A stretch of DNA of 64,000 nucleotides. It comes from Marthasterias glacialis. Taxonomy: Eukaryota; Echinodermata; Asteroidea; Forcipulatida; Asteriidae. This document shows, piece by piece, positions 1 to 11,900 of the stretch. Below the pieces are notes generated by a model, which was not told the origin of the DNA, did not search any database, and saw only the letters and a list, made by a program, of their open reading frames with translations. The DNA lies in assembly GCA_911728455.2 (NCBI GenBank), contig OU452222.1, positions 27,890,923 through 27,954,922 on the forward strand, read 5' to 3'. Position 1 is the stretch's first letter, and each line of letters starts with the position of its first letter. The position numbers were made by a program, and so were the translations under genes.

Positions 1-2794
1 ACACCGGGATACAACGAGTATATTAATACAACTTATATGTAATAATTGCACAATATTATTTTTTACCTCGAGGCACTTTTTGACAACGCTTTTAAAGCCC
101 AAGCTCAGCATAAGTAAAGTGTTTGTAAAAATGTTTCCGTTCTTTGCACACATGAAGATATATATGTAATAAAACCAACCTGTGAAAATATCAGCTCATT
201 TCGTTGTTTCATTTGCGAGAAAATGGTAAAAATGCATTCAGCATTTTATACGCATTCTCAGGCAGAGTTTTGATCACACATGAGACGAAATAATGTTTGC
301 ATTTACTATTGAAAAAACGATAACACTTCAGGCAGAAATATTTGAAGGAAAGTGTTCTACAATCGTTATCTTTATACCATATAAGGTGATGTAAATCTGT
401 GATGTAAATTTGTTTCTTACCAATGTTGAGCTAGGGCTTTAACCACAGATAATTAAATCACATACGGATAAGGGGATGTTTGTATAATGCACATCGATTA
501 TTTGATTACTCCTATTGATAACTCATTGATAGTCAGTTTTCTTCAGCCTTAATAAGTGCGTTGCACATCGATTGAAAAAAAAAATTGAATTACTAATTAA
601 ATTTTAAATTCAGAATGTTTATCGAACGCGTACGATCATGTACATTCTGAGTTGAATTACACTCCCCTGTAATCGTATCTGAATCGGATAAGATAACAAC
701 ACTGAGTTTCTACAGTCAATTTTGTCACCGTCTAGTTTTTCTTTTTTGAAAATATCTTGTTGGACTTTCATTCCAACTGCTGCATGCCGGACATAACAAC
801 GGTCAAATAGGTTGTCATGGCCAGACCAAATACGTCACAACACGCTATTGTTATCACAGTGGCCCTTCCTAATCGTCAAGGTTATGTTAATACACAGATA
901 GAGTCCGGTCACGAACTAGTTGGACAGTGTTAATCCAACCCACGGAGTTGGTTCTTTGCTGGTGTCAGATTTAAAGAAATACGTTGTCTTTAATTTTGTT
1001 TTAGTTATTAAAACGAAATTAAAAACAGGGTGGGGTGGGTCAGATATACCTCGGTTTAGTTTCGATTATCTCTCTGAATGGACAATAGTAATAAAAAACA
1101 CTCGTTTTGTCCACCAGACCACTCTTGCAAAGAGCCACACGGCGGACAATTTTTGTTTAAGTGAAAGACTGATATTTTCAGCTTGAATCATAGTGAAGTT
1201 CCCTCTAATTTCACTCAAAAGGGCGATACACAGTGAGTTTCACTCTTAAAAGAGCCAAAGTTACACCACTCCGTCGAGAGAGTGAATGTTTCACTCTTTT
1301 ACATGCCTTTGACAAACTGTCAATATTTTGTGATTGTTTTTCCGCGGGTAATGAGTCATTCTATATACGCCGTGCAATGCCGAGAGTAGTTTTCTAACAG
1401 AAGACTCGACAAGGGTTCACATCGCCAGCTAATCGCTCTCGTACGTGCAGATTTTTCTATTACCGTAAAGCTAGATTCCGATTCTTACCGTGAGCTACCG
1501 AATCCAGACGAAGATAAGCAGCCCATTAAAATTTGCCCCCAATATACAGATTTTAAAGAAAAAATTAATAACATTTCATTCCAAACTGAATTACCTCGCA
1601 AAAAGTAAGCATTAAGGAAGCTGTCGTAAACGAGGATGAATTACATTAGTTTACGGTAACCAAAGAATCTGATTCTGCATGTCAATATGTTTCTGTGCAT
1701 ATTTTGTTTACTTCTGTATAAAATTCTAGCGGCAATCTTCATTCTCGGTGGTCTTCATTGTGTGTGAGCGAATAATATAGAATACAAGAAAACAATTCTT
1801 TGTAACTCTTGAATTTCATGCAATCACAATTTGGGAGAAAGTTTGTTGAAATTCCATTGAAATTGTACGCCGAGATGAAATATTATAGAGCGCCGAAGGC
1901 ACAAGATGGGGAACTCTGGCTAAAATGTGAAATCCCACTGGACGCTATTTCAGTGAGCAAGTAACTCTATTGATACTACGATAGATCGGTGCAGACAATG
2001 ACCATCGCTATCAATGTGCAACAAAGCATTCACTTGCTGAAATGGCACCCGTGTGTTCAAGAAGACGTGTACTGACGTCAAAACTTGAGAACCACGTAAC
2101 AGACACCTCCATACGATACAACATCTGTATAAAAAGCACGTACACCTTTTGAGTAAATCTACACTTACGATGGACAACCATGTGGCTGACCACCTTTCCT
2201 AATACCAACAATACGAGTTCACATCAAGGTCCTATCAAACAATAAACCCTTTTAAATATGTTTTATATTGAACACTCGCGAGCCAAGGTTTTTTACACAA
2301 TAAAGTAAATTTTTAAGGATCCTCGAACCTCAAGCTTCACGTCGGCAAACATTCAAGTGGTCGAACTATCTTTAACATAATGACTGTGGGTACTGTTGTT
2401 CCTGTACGGCCAGTTAAGAAGGTCGGGCAATTTTTTCCCCGTGAACTCCTTTAACTAAATCAAGAATTGCAGAGTCCAAAATCAGCATAACGCCAACGTT
2501 CATGTTGAGTTTTTATGACAGAAACGAGCATGTGTTCGGGAAAATTCATTTTATTTTGTTTGTGTATGTCGAATTTTTATCCAGTGCTTTTACTAAAGAA
2601 AGAGACAATTATGCAACGGTCATTTTCACAGTCCGTTCACCGCTCCTTAACAAAACTATCAACTTGGTTTCCTTCATACCGTTTTCTTCATATCATTCTG
2701 AACTTTTACAATATATCTTTATTATTTTAACCCAACTGCTTTCTTAAGCCGAACTTTTAATATTACTCACAATGGTTCCTGTATTTTCAATCAG
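1..2794. other. No exon recognised (presumed intron or 5' flank of SLC6 gene)
   Basis: AT-rich sequence with only short open frames. I looked for the TM1 exon (NVWRFPY or similar, ending NGG) and saw none. The only feature I can name is a truncated MITE copy at 1882-2050. Confidence 0.5.
1882..2050 (+). mobile_element. MITE 'ATTATAGAGCGCC', truncated copy 1
   Basis: It begins attatagagcgccgaaggca and shares its body with the copies at 27047-27291 and 47406-47645 (gaactctggct, then ccactggacgc, then gtaactctattgata). No matching right terminal repeat was found, so the copy appears cut short on its right. Confidence 0.65.
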
Positions 2795-2926
2795 GGGCTT
2801 TCTTAATTCCATACGTCATCTTTTTGATCTTTGGCGGTCTTCCTATGCTCTACATGGAACTCGCGATGGGCCAGTATTTCCGGCAAGGAGCAATCAGTGT
2901 GTGGGATATATGCCCAATATTTCGAG
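2795..2926 (+). CDS. SLC6 exon a (TM2)
   Basis: The acceptor is tttcaatcag and the donor is gtaaga. The exon begins with two bases of a glycine codon and reads [15 protein letters not shown], then [20 protein letters not shown], which is TM2 and the first intracellular loop of SLC6 carriers. The preceding exon should end with the TM1 signature NGG and was not found upstream. Confidence 0.9.
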
Positions 2927-5900
2927 GTAAGACATAGCTCTGGCACAGATGATGATATTTTTTCTATTGGTCTTCTTAATAATCGCGTCCTTTATGGCGT
3001 GTCGTGGCCGAACGGTCTTGTGCATGGACTCAAGTTCTGATAACCTGCTCTTAGTGTGGGTTCGAATCCCGGTCATGACACAGCGTGTCCTTGAGCAAAT
3101 CATTTAACCATAAATTGCTCCGCCTTAACCAGGTGTATAAATGGGAACATGCGAGGGTTGAGACGGTGTTATGTTGGATTAACCCCTTGGCGCTAACTAT
3201 AAGCAGTTTTGGGTTGTATGCTCCCCAGTCAGGGAATGGGAGACTTTTGGGGACGCTAGGTGGCAGCAGACTTACCAGGTAAATCCAGCGTGCTCAGAAA
3301 TGTGCGCATGCTCAGAAATACGCGAACAATGTAAGTTTACCTAGTAAGTCTGCTGCCGCCTAGCGTTCCAAAGTCTCCCATTGAGTAAGTATGATGAAAT
3401 ACGCAAACAATGTAAATTTACCTGGTAAGTCTGCTGCCACCTAGCGTTCCAAAGTTTCCCATTGAGTAAGTTTGAGTGGTGAACAAAATGGTGTTGCCAA
3501 GCGCCTTGATCTAGTTTATAGCGGGATATTTTTTGTTTTATTCCCATACTGCTTCGTTCGCAACAATGATTCATGCAAGTGATTCAATTTGGGTAAGATT
3601 TTGAAACTTTGCGTGGATGGACGAAGTAGTGGGATAGGAATGAACCATTTTGGGAAATATCAAAGCTCTCCTTACAGTGGTTCTGAAAGAACCGGAGTTC
3701 GAATAACCCTTCACAAACGTATCTTGTAAAGTTCTAAAAATGACCGTTTGATGTCAGCAGCTGATATTGTCTGGTGCTCACACTCAAAACAAGTGTTGGG
3801 TACCAGTGAATCCACTTGTTGGCTTATATGAACACCCTTCCAAATTTGGGCTGTATGTTGCAGTAGTAACCATGGTTACATCCGCGATCTATACCACGCA
3901 TGCAACACTCTAGCATTCTGCAGTTCATTGGCATTTTTTCACTGTGGAATCAATCCTAGGTACGTGTCCAGTATAGGCATACTGTGTACGCGTTTGCGGC
4001 CCACAAACACATGTAAAATGTCGCCCTCATGCATATTTACTTTAGAATCTATGTTTTGGACATTTGTTATAGTTTATTTGCGATAAATACTTGGATTGCA
4101 GGGATATTATACACAGAAAGTTTGTAAGTTTCATTCAATATGAATTACCGAAAAAAAAGACCCAAAATTTCAGCGTTTTTGGTTCGGTCGGTGGTGGGCA
4201 ACTCGAAAATTTTTGTTAGGCCTAACTATATCGCACATTACTACAGGTCTCGGCTGGGCTGTGGTGCTCATAGCCTGGTATGTTGGTTTCTACTACAACG
4301 TCATCATAGCCTGGTCTCTGTACTACCTCATCTCTTCGTTAACGTCTTCTTTACCGTGGAAGGATTGCCAGAACGACTGGAACACGCCGCTTTGCTACGA
4401 CGGCTCCTTCAATGAATCATGGGTCGCGATAGGCGAGGAGGCTTTTCTTGTCAATTCTACGACCGGCCACTCGCCGGCCAAAGAATTCTACGAGTAAGAC
4501 AGTGTCAGATATTTTGTCGATCTTTGATAGCTAGCAACTTCGACAACCATATTGTAGTAACATCTACCCCTCTTTCAGCTAGTCACATTAGTATTCTTTC
4601 GTATAAAATATTCAATATTTAAATAAACTAATATCCAATATCCAGGTCGATCTTGGGGGAAGAAGTTGGTCAGCGCTTAAGAAGTGATTGCTTCTGTTTT
4701 ATTCATGGGCCCTTTACATAATTATTTTTTTACAAGAAAAATACTAAAAACACGATATTAATTTGGGTTGATTAAAGAACACCTTAATATTTGATTCATA
4801 ACTCAACCGACTTTTATTCAGGCGAACTTTTGTTGCGTTTTACAAACCCTCAGACGAAATGTCCTGGAGATGCACCTAAGTAACGGCCTCCATGATCTGG
4901 TTGGACTCAAGTGGCAGTTGGTTCTGTGCCTGATGGCGGTCATGGTCGTGGTGTATTTCTCACTCTGGAAGGGAGTCAAGTCGTCAGGGAAGGTGAGTTC
5001 TGATACCGTTTTGTTCTGTCGCCCGCGGGCATGATCTTCCCGCGGCGACTCCAGTCTCACTTATCCTCTATGCAGACAGCCAGGTCTGTTGCAGTCTCCG
5101 CCCCACAGCATCCCTCCTCAAGACACCGACATAATAGCTCGTTTTCACAGCTTTGCACGATGAGTCGGTTCCCACAGCACCGGGCGGCTTGCCGGCAGCT
5201 CGGGAAGTCTGTAGCACTGCTTGCCAAGCCCATCCACGTGTTCTATTGCGAGATCCGCAGGATCATGTCGTAAAGGGCTTTATTTTGACACGTGGTCCCT
5301 CCGGTCGATGTTGAGCACAATAGGTGTAGATCTCAGACATGTTGGAGGTCCATTAACATGAGATTGCACTGTCACCAGAGCTATGTATGTGTCTCTCCTT
5401 GGAAGGGGGTTACGTCATCAAAAAAGATTAGTTTACCTTAGAAACTGCTTGTCACGGCAGTTAGGTACCTGTATTTCTCCCTCACTGGATGGGAGGTTAT
5501 TCATCATCAGAAAATGTGAGTTTGATATCCTTAGACGTAGGTCTCGAGATACTGGAAGAGCTTAAGTTATAGCAATCACGGGGTTCAAGTTATTATGAAA
5601 GGTTTTTTATTTTACATCTTTCTGGTAATGAAACCAAGGGACCCTCAAAAGTGACTTGCACTGTGACCCGTAGGCATGAAGATACCTGTGTAGAGAAGAT
5701 GTTGAAGAAATGTCAGTTTTAGATGTGGGAGGAAAACCCCATATAGGGAAAACCCAAGCAAACAGGTAGGAACTGAAAACCCAGTCCACATGCAAGGCTC
5801 CAGTCCGGGATTTGAACCGGGGTCCACAGAGGTGAAAGGCAGGGAAAGAAACCACTCAGCCAACCTAAATACCCACCTGATTCAGAAAAGTTTGATTCAG

Positions 5901-8900
5901 CCTGAGGTAAACCTGAAAGACCTTGGTAGGACTGACGCAGGCTCGTGATGACTGTCATCGCCGTGATACTTGTTTCACTCTTGGATGAGGTGGAAACATG
6001 CGCATTAGGAGACACATCTTACTGTCTTCACCTCAACTCTTCACTCTTCTGGAGCATCAAATCCGATGAGAGTATTCTTGACTTTATGGTTAAAGTCAGG
6101 AGTTTTACTTTACTTTGTTAGAGGCGGTACATAAACTTTGAAATGCGGAACATCCATAACGCAGAACTTCCTCCCTAATAAAACATCAAGGCCCCATTTC
6201 ATAGAGCTGCTTAAGCAGAAAATTGTGCTTAAAAGTTTTCTGCTAAGCAAAAATAAGCAGGATACCAATCACGCTTTATACATGTGACATGCTGTTTGGG
6301 CTGGTAACCTTAATTCTGGTAACCATAATTTTGTTTGTTCTTAGCTACTTTTGGTGCTTAAGCAGCTCTATGAAATTGGACCCTGTCTATACCAGATTCT
6401 CCAACTTTGATTCTGCACTTAACCCAAAAACACTTAACCCTAATGTTTCGGTAATTGTCTCACATTGTCAAGTTACACATTGTGATTAATTCTAAACACT
6501 TCACCTCAGGTTGTTTGGGTGACTGCAACTCTGCCATACATCGTCCTGACCATCCTGCTCATACACGGCTGTACCCTACCGGGCTCGCTGAAAGGCATCC
6601 AATACTACCTCACACCGGACTTCAACCGGCTCCTCGTGGCCCAGGTCTGGATTGATGCGGCCGTGCAGATATTCTATTCAATCGGGGCAGGGTTTGGAGT
6701 GCACTTGGCGTACGCCAGCTATAACAAATTCCACAATAATATATACAGGTATGCAATATGGATGTCCACTTAGGAACAGGCTGTGTAAAACTTGTCAAGC
6801 ATTTTTAATGAGGTAATAACAATGGTGTCTTTTATGGTGATTTTTTTTGTTTTATATTAGAGATGTACTCTTTACAAGCTCCGTCAACTGCGTCACGAGT
6901 TTCTTTGCTGGCTTCGTGGTGTTTGCTGTCTTGGGCTATATGTCCACGAGGACTGGCAAGGAAATCCAGGATGTAGCGACTGAGGGTAAGGTTAAGCGAA
7001 AACACATCAATCTTAACATCTTCTGAGGAGTGGGGCAAAACGAGAACCGACGAGATACAAATAGCCTATATATCGGTACTCGTCGAATTTGAACTGGTTT
7101 TCAAGAGCAGAGTTCTTGGTTCTTGTGTGCAACAATCATTATGATTTATCCACGGCAAAATAATCAAGGTCACTATACCGATTAAAGAAAATTAATAAAT
7201 AGATAACTAATATGTAAGCTACATTAATTTAAACTGCGCTTATTACTAAATCTCTGGTGATTAGTGTGTATAAGCAGGGTAACATAACAGTGGCGTCAGA
7301 CCCTTTCTTTGGGGGGGGGGAGACACATAATTTTGAGGGCTTTTTAACCCTGTATCTAGCCTACCCATTTGTGCTTTTTTTTTTACCTCATTGAGGGGGA
7401 GGAAAGAGGGGTGGGGCAAGGGTCTAAGCGGGGGGTGGTGGCTACCGCCCCTGCCCCTCTAGTTACGCCACTGCAATACTACAAAGATACATAACTACAA
7501 AATTGATCTGCTAACAGAAATCAATTATTTAACACGAGAAAAAAAATAAACAAAGGGAATAGAAACGTCAACGTTAAAAAATGTTAAAGAATAATTTTGA
7601 AGATTAATGCAATGAGCAATGCATTAAACTCCTCGGGTTTGAAGCTTTGTTTCAAACGCACAACCTGTAACAAACGAGTTTGGATCACATAATTTGTCAA
7701 TGGTCGACTTGATTTGTGCTTCATTTTATCATCTGCCTTTATAACATTGCAATAAAGGTGATGTATTGCCAAACGCTGGTCAAAAACTGAAACCATTCCC
7801 TAATGCTTTTCGTTATCAGCAATGTTGTTGAAATAACGATAACAGGTGGAAGAAATCATCTTGCGTAATGACCACTAGCACGCACGTCACACGCGGCGAC
7901 TGTACCACGCTCATCATTTTGGAAGTCAACGGGGAAGCGTGTGAACTCCGCGTAGTCCAAAATAGACCGATCCATTAAGCCCCGCCCCCACACCATGTTG
8001 ACCAATCACAGCCTTGGGTACGCCACCGAAAGTCCGACAAAAGTCCGACACGCATAAAATCCTATTAGAAAATGTAAACATGCGTGCATGACTTATAGCG
8101 CTCACGTTCACGTCGAGCGGTGTGGCGTTGAAGAGACGCACATTGTGCTGCCCACGTGGTGATTTAGCCAGTGCTGTGATTGGTCAACATGTTTAGGGGT
8201 GGGGCTTAATGGATCGGTCTATTTGCACCACACTGTAGAACACACAGGGACACTGACTTACAAAATGGCGCAACCAAGATTATCGTGATGATGATGTCAG
8301 GTAAATTGTGTTAGTAGTCATGTTTTGTCCAATCTATTACTGTATTAGTTTTTTTCTTCTTCTTGTAATCATCCAATTGCAGGTCCTGGGTTAGTATTTG
8401 TAGTGTACCCCGAAGCTATTGCCACCATGCAGGGATCAACAGCTTGGTCAATTATCTTCTATCTCATGTTGATTACGTTAGGTCTCGATAGTTCTGTAAG
8501 TATTTACGAGTATATTTCATCTTCCACGGTCTAGTTATTGTAATACGGTTTAAAAAGGGGCTCCAGGGTCTAACTCGGTTTTTTAATGCACTCATTTTTT
8601 CAGATAGAGTCTTTATGAAAGTGGACAAAATATTACAAGTTTCTAACTTCATGTTGTGACGATGTAAAACGCCAGTGTGTTTTGATACCGTTCCAGTGTG
8701 AATTTTGTCAAAGTCCAAAATCGTCCGATGACGTCAGATTTTAAATATATGGGTCTGTACAATTGCGTATACATGATTTGTTTAGTTCAGTCTTGAAATA
8801 AGATGATATTCAAGATAACGACATTGAATTGGACCTTTTGACTGACGCAAAAATTCCTCTTTGATACAAACCCATTTGCCGTTAGTATCCGATGACGTCA

Positions 8901-11900
8901 TGTTTCAAATTAAAACGTACATTTTACACCATTTTACATTGCATTCGAGCAATCTGGCCATGACAGCCGAAGCCCGTCATTTCGAAAACGGCCCGAAGGT
9001 TGCTTGCAAAATGGAACTAAACCAAAATCATCCTGAGTGTCGATGTCAATTTATTAGCCCATTCAATAAATACCGATGAGAAAGGTTCCATGACTGGTCA
9101 ACACGACAGTACAAACGCAAGGCCATACCGTAATATAGGTGTTCTTCGTGGGTTGCGTTCTGCGCGTAAATCATGCTCTAGTCGTTTTGTTCGTACAATC
9201 CTATTCTTGCAAGAGATTCCACCATCCCCTTCCAACACATTTAACTCTTTTCACTTAACCATTCAAACCGGAATGACAAACCTAACCAATATTATCACTA
9301 AAACCAGCCTAGTAGACACAAAAACCCTTTTAGCTCCACCCAGCACCTCACTATTATCCGTTATTTCGGAGGACGATTTATAATGCAAACATTTATTTGT
9401 TGGTGTCATTTCTTTCTCCAGTTCGGTGGTCTCGAAGCCGTCATTTCTGGCATAACGGACAAATTTCCCAAGCAGTTCAGGAATCGACGTGAATTTCTGA
9501 CTCTGATTGTGGTGGTCAGCGTGTTCTTCTTCGCTCTGTTCAACGTCACGTACGGTGGTATCTACATGTTCGTATTGCAAGAAAGATTCGCAGCCGGCGC
9601 ATCACTGCTCTTTGTTGTTATGCTGGAGGCGATTGGGATATCATGGCTGTATGGTGAGTTCAAATTAAATTAATTGTACCGAACTTTTTTAAAAAAAGAT
9701 ATTGACAAAATAGGGAGACTGCCGTCATAAGGGCTAGATAGCTCAGTTGGTAGAGCGCCGGCACAATAATCCGCAGTTTCAAATTCCCGTACTGGACAAT
9801 TTGTCTTTGTTCAACCAAAACAAACAGTAGAGAACAATAGAACTTTCCTTTGTTGTCACAATGTCTCATGGCCGACTACGAGTTGAACAACATTTCGAGA
9901 ATTCTGTCGAATCATTGTTTCGCCGAAAAATGAAAATTGTGCGCACTTTGCATGTTTTAAGCAGAGGGTATCGCCACAATCCTTTTCAACATTTTTAATT
10001 TGTTTTTCCAATATTTATACCTATTATTTATTTAACTACTGCATCGATGGCTCCCAAAAGGTTGCAAACCGCTTATGGACAAAATGGTACAACCGTGACG
10101 TCACATGGTATACCGTGCACAACGTTACAAATTGTAGTCCAGAGAAAAAACATACGAAATAATTACATTTTAATAAAGATTCTCTGCCTAGAATTTGCGT
10201 TTGCAGCAGCATAATTTTGCAAGACAACTGCATCTTCGACAACACTAAATACATATTCGTTACAATGGTGATTTTCTTTGACGAATAAGGAACATGTAAA
10301 TGGGCATCGTAAGGAGCGGTTGCAAGGGGGAAGGTGGCGTAAAGTGCGGGCAGCTCTTTCACAATGTACCGATAGCTCCCTCAAGATTCTAGGCCCAAGT
10401 TTTGGCTGATTTTGAACCCAAAATTTTGATTTGAATTTTAAATAGCTCTTTTTAGAGACTCAAGCATGCTACCATCTTTCATTTGATATTTCACAGACAA
10501 AAAAATCAGCCAAAGATTAGTGGTAGTTATTTAAAAACTAAAAATAAATTATTGTCGAGATCCCGACATTAAGTCATGCCTATCAGTCATGTACAAACAG
10601 GGTTAAGCATGTTACATGCATTTCTTGTCAATATGTCCGCGGCATATGCAAAAGTTTTGGATGTTTTTTCTTTTTGAGACAGCATCATCTGTCAAAATTC
10701 GTTCAAAGAAAAAATCGAACATCGGGCTTTGCAACTAAAAATATGACTACGGACCCATAGGCCTACAGCGAATTTGATAAATGCCTGAATTTCACCGTTT
10801 TATCTCTAGGAATCGACAATTTTACGAACAACATCAGAGAAATGATAGGATTTTCACCAGGGATATGGTGGCGACTTTGCTGGAAGATCTTCTGCCCTCT
10901 ATTTTTAGTGGTAAGTGGCGTTTGATATTTAAGGAGTTGTCAACCTTGGCCAATTCGCAGTATTTTTGACCGTGTGAGGGCGTGTGTGAACCAAATTTAC
11001 GTGATGCAAAACAACACTGCAAAAACTGGGGTGTTAAATTGATTCCCTTGGTATCTATATGTGACGACACTGACACGGTGTTAGTTATCCCCCGTTGCTT
11101 TATCGTTGCTAAAATGAACACCATGTCGGTGTTGTCACTTATAGATACCAAGAGAATCAATCTAACACCCCAATTTTATTTGCAGTGAAGTAAAACGCAC
11201 TGGTTCATCCCCATCGTTATCACTTTTATTATTATTTATTTGGACATTGACACAAGACAATAACATACAGGCATTCGAAATAAGATATATCTGCAACTGG
11301 AAATTGGAAGTTGGAAAATAGCCGTTGAAAGCGCCCCCATGCGGTCAAAAATACGGTTAATTTGGTGGGACTTGATTGGGTTTCTAGTCTCCACACGACT
11401 ACGTAAAAGTTTCCCCTATAGGAGGTTATCCTCTCGCATTTAAAATTGCACATTTCTTTATTTCTTTATTCTATATGATTCATTTCTGTATACCTCTGAC
11501 GGGTTGCACTGCAAGTAGCTCGTAGAGGTCCTTCGGTTTCATAACCAGATAAGAATGAAGTGATCAAAATGAATGAAGTGACCCGTTCCACGCCGAGTAA
11601 GACGGGACGAAGGAGGAACGGTCGTCTTACAAAAGCTGATGAGCATTCACCAAAACAAGATAGTAGTACACAATAATAACAGTAGCCTCAGCATAGTACA
11701 AAAAAATAGTAAAAAATTAGAAGGTCAAAGGTTAACACGTGACTGGCTATATCATACACCGTAGTACCAACAATTTTACAATTAACGATTCGTCTACCCC
11801 TTCAAAACGTACAACATTCATCTGACAAAATGGTTACAGAACAAGCACCATACTCACTGGGAGTTTCCTTGGTTGTACCCGCAAGTTCTGCATAATCAAA

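Noticed and set aside
2011-2211. Missing TM1 exon of the transporter
   Set aside because: I checked the open frames left of 2795 for NVWRFPY and NGG signatures and found none.
9731-9800. Functional tRNA gene
   Set aside because: The B box is altered and acceptor ends do not pair; a related damaged copy is at 60070.
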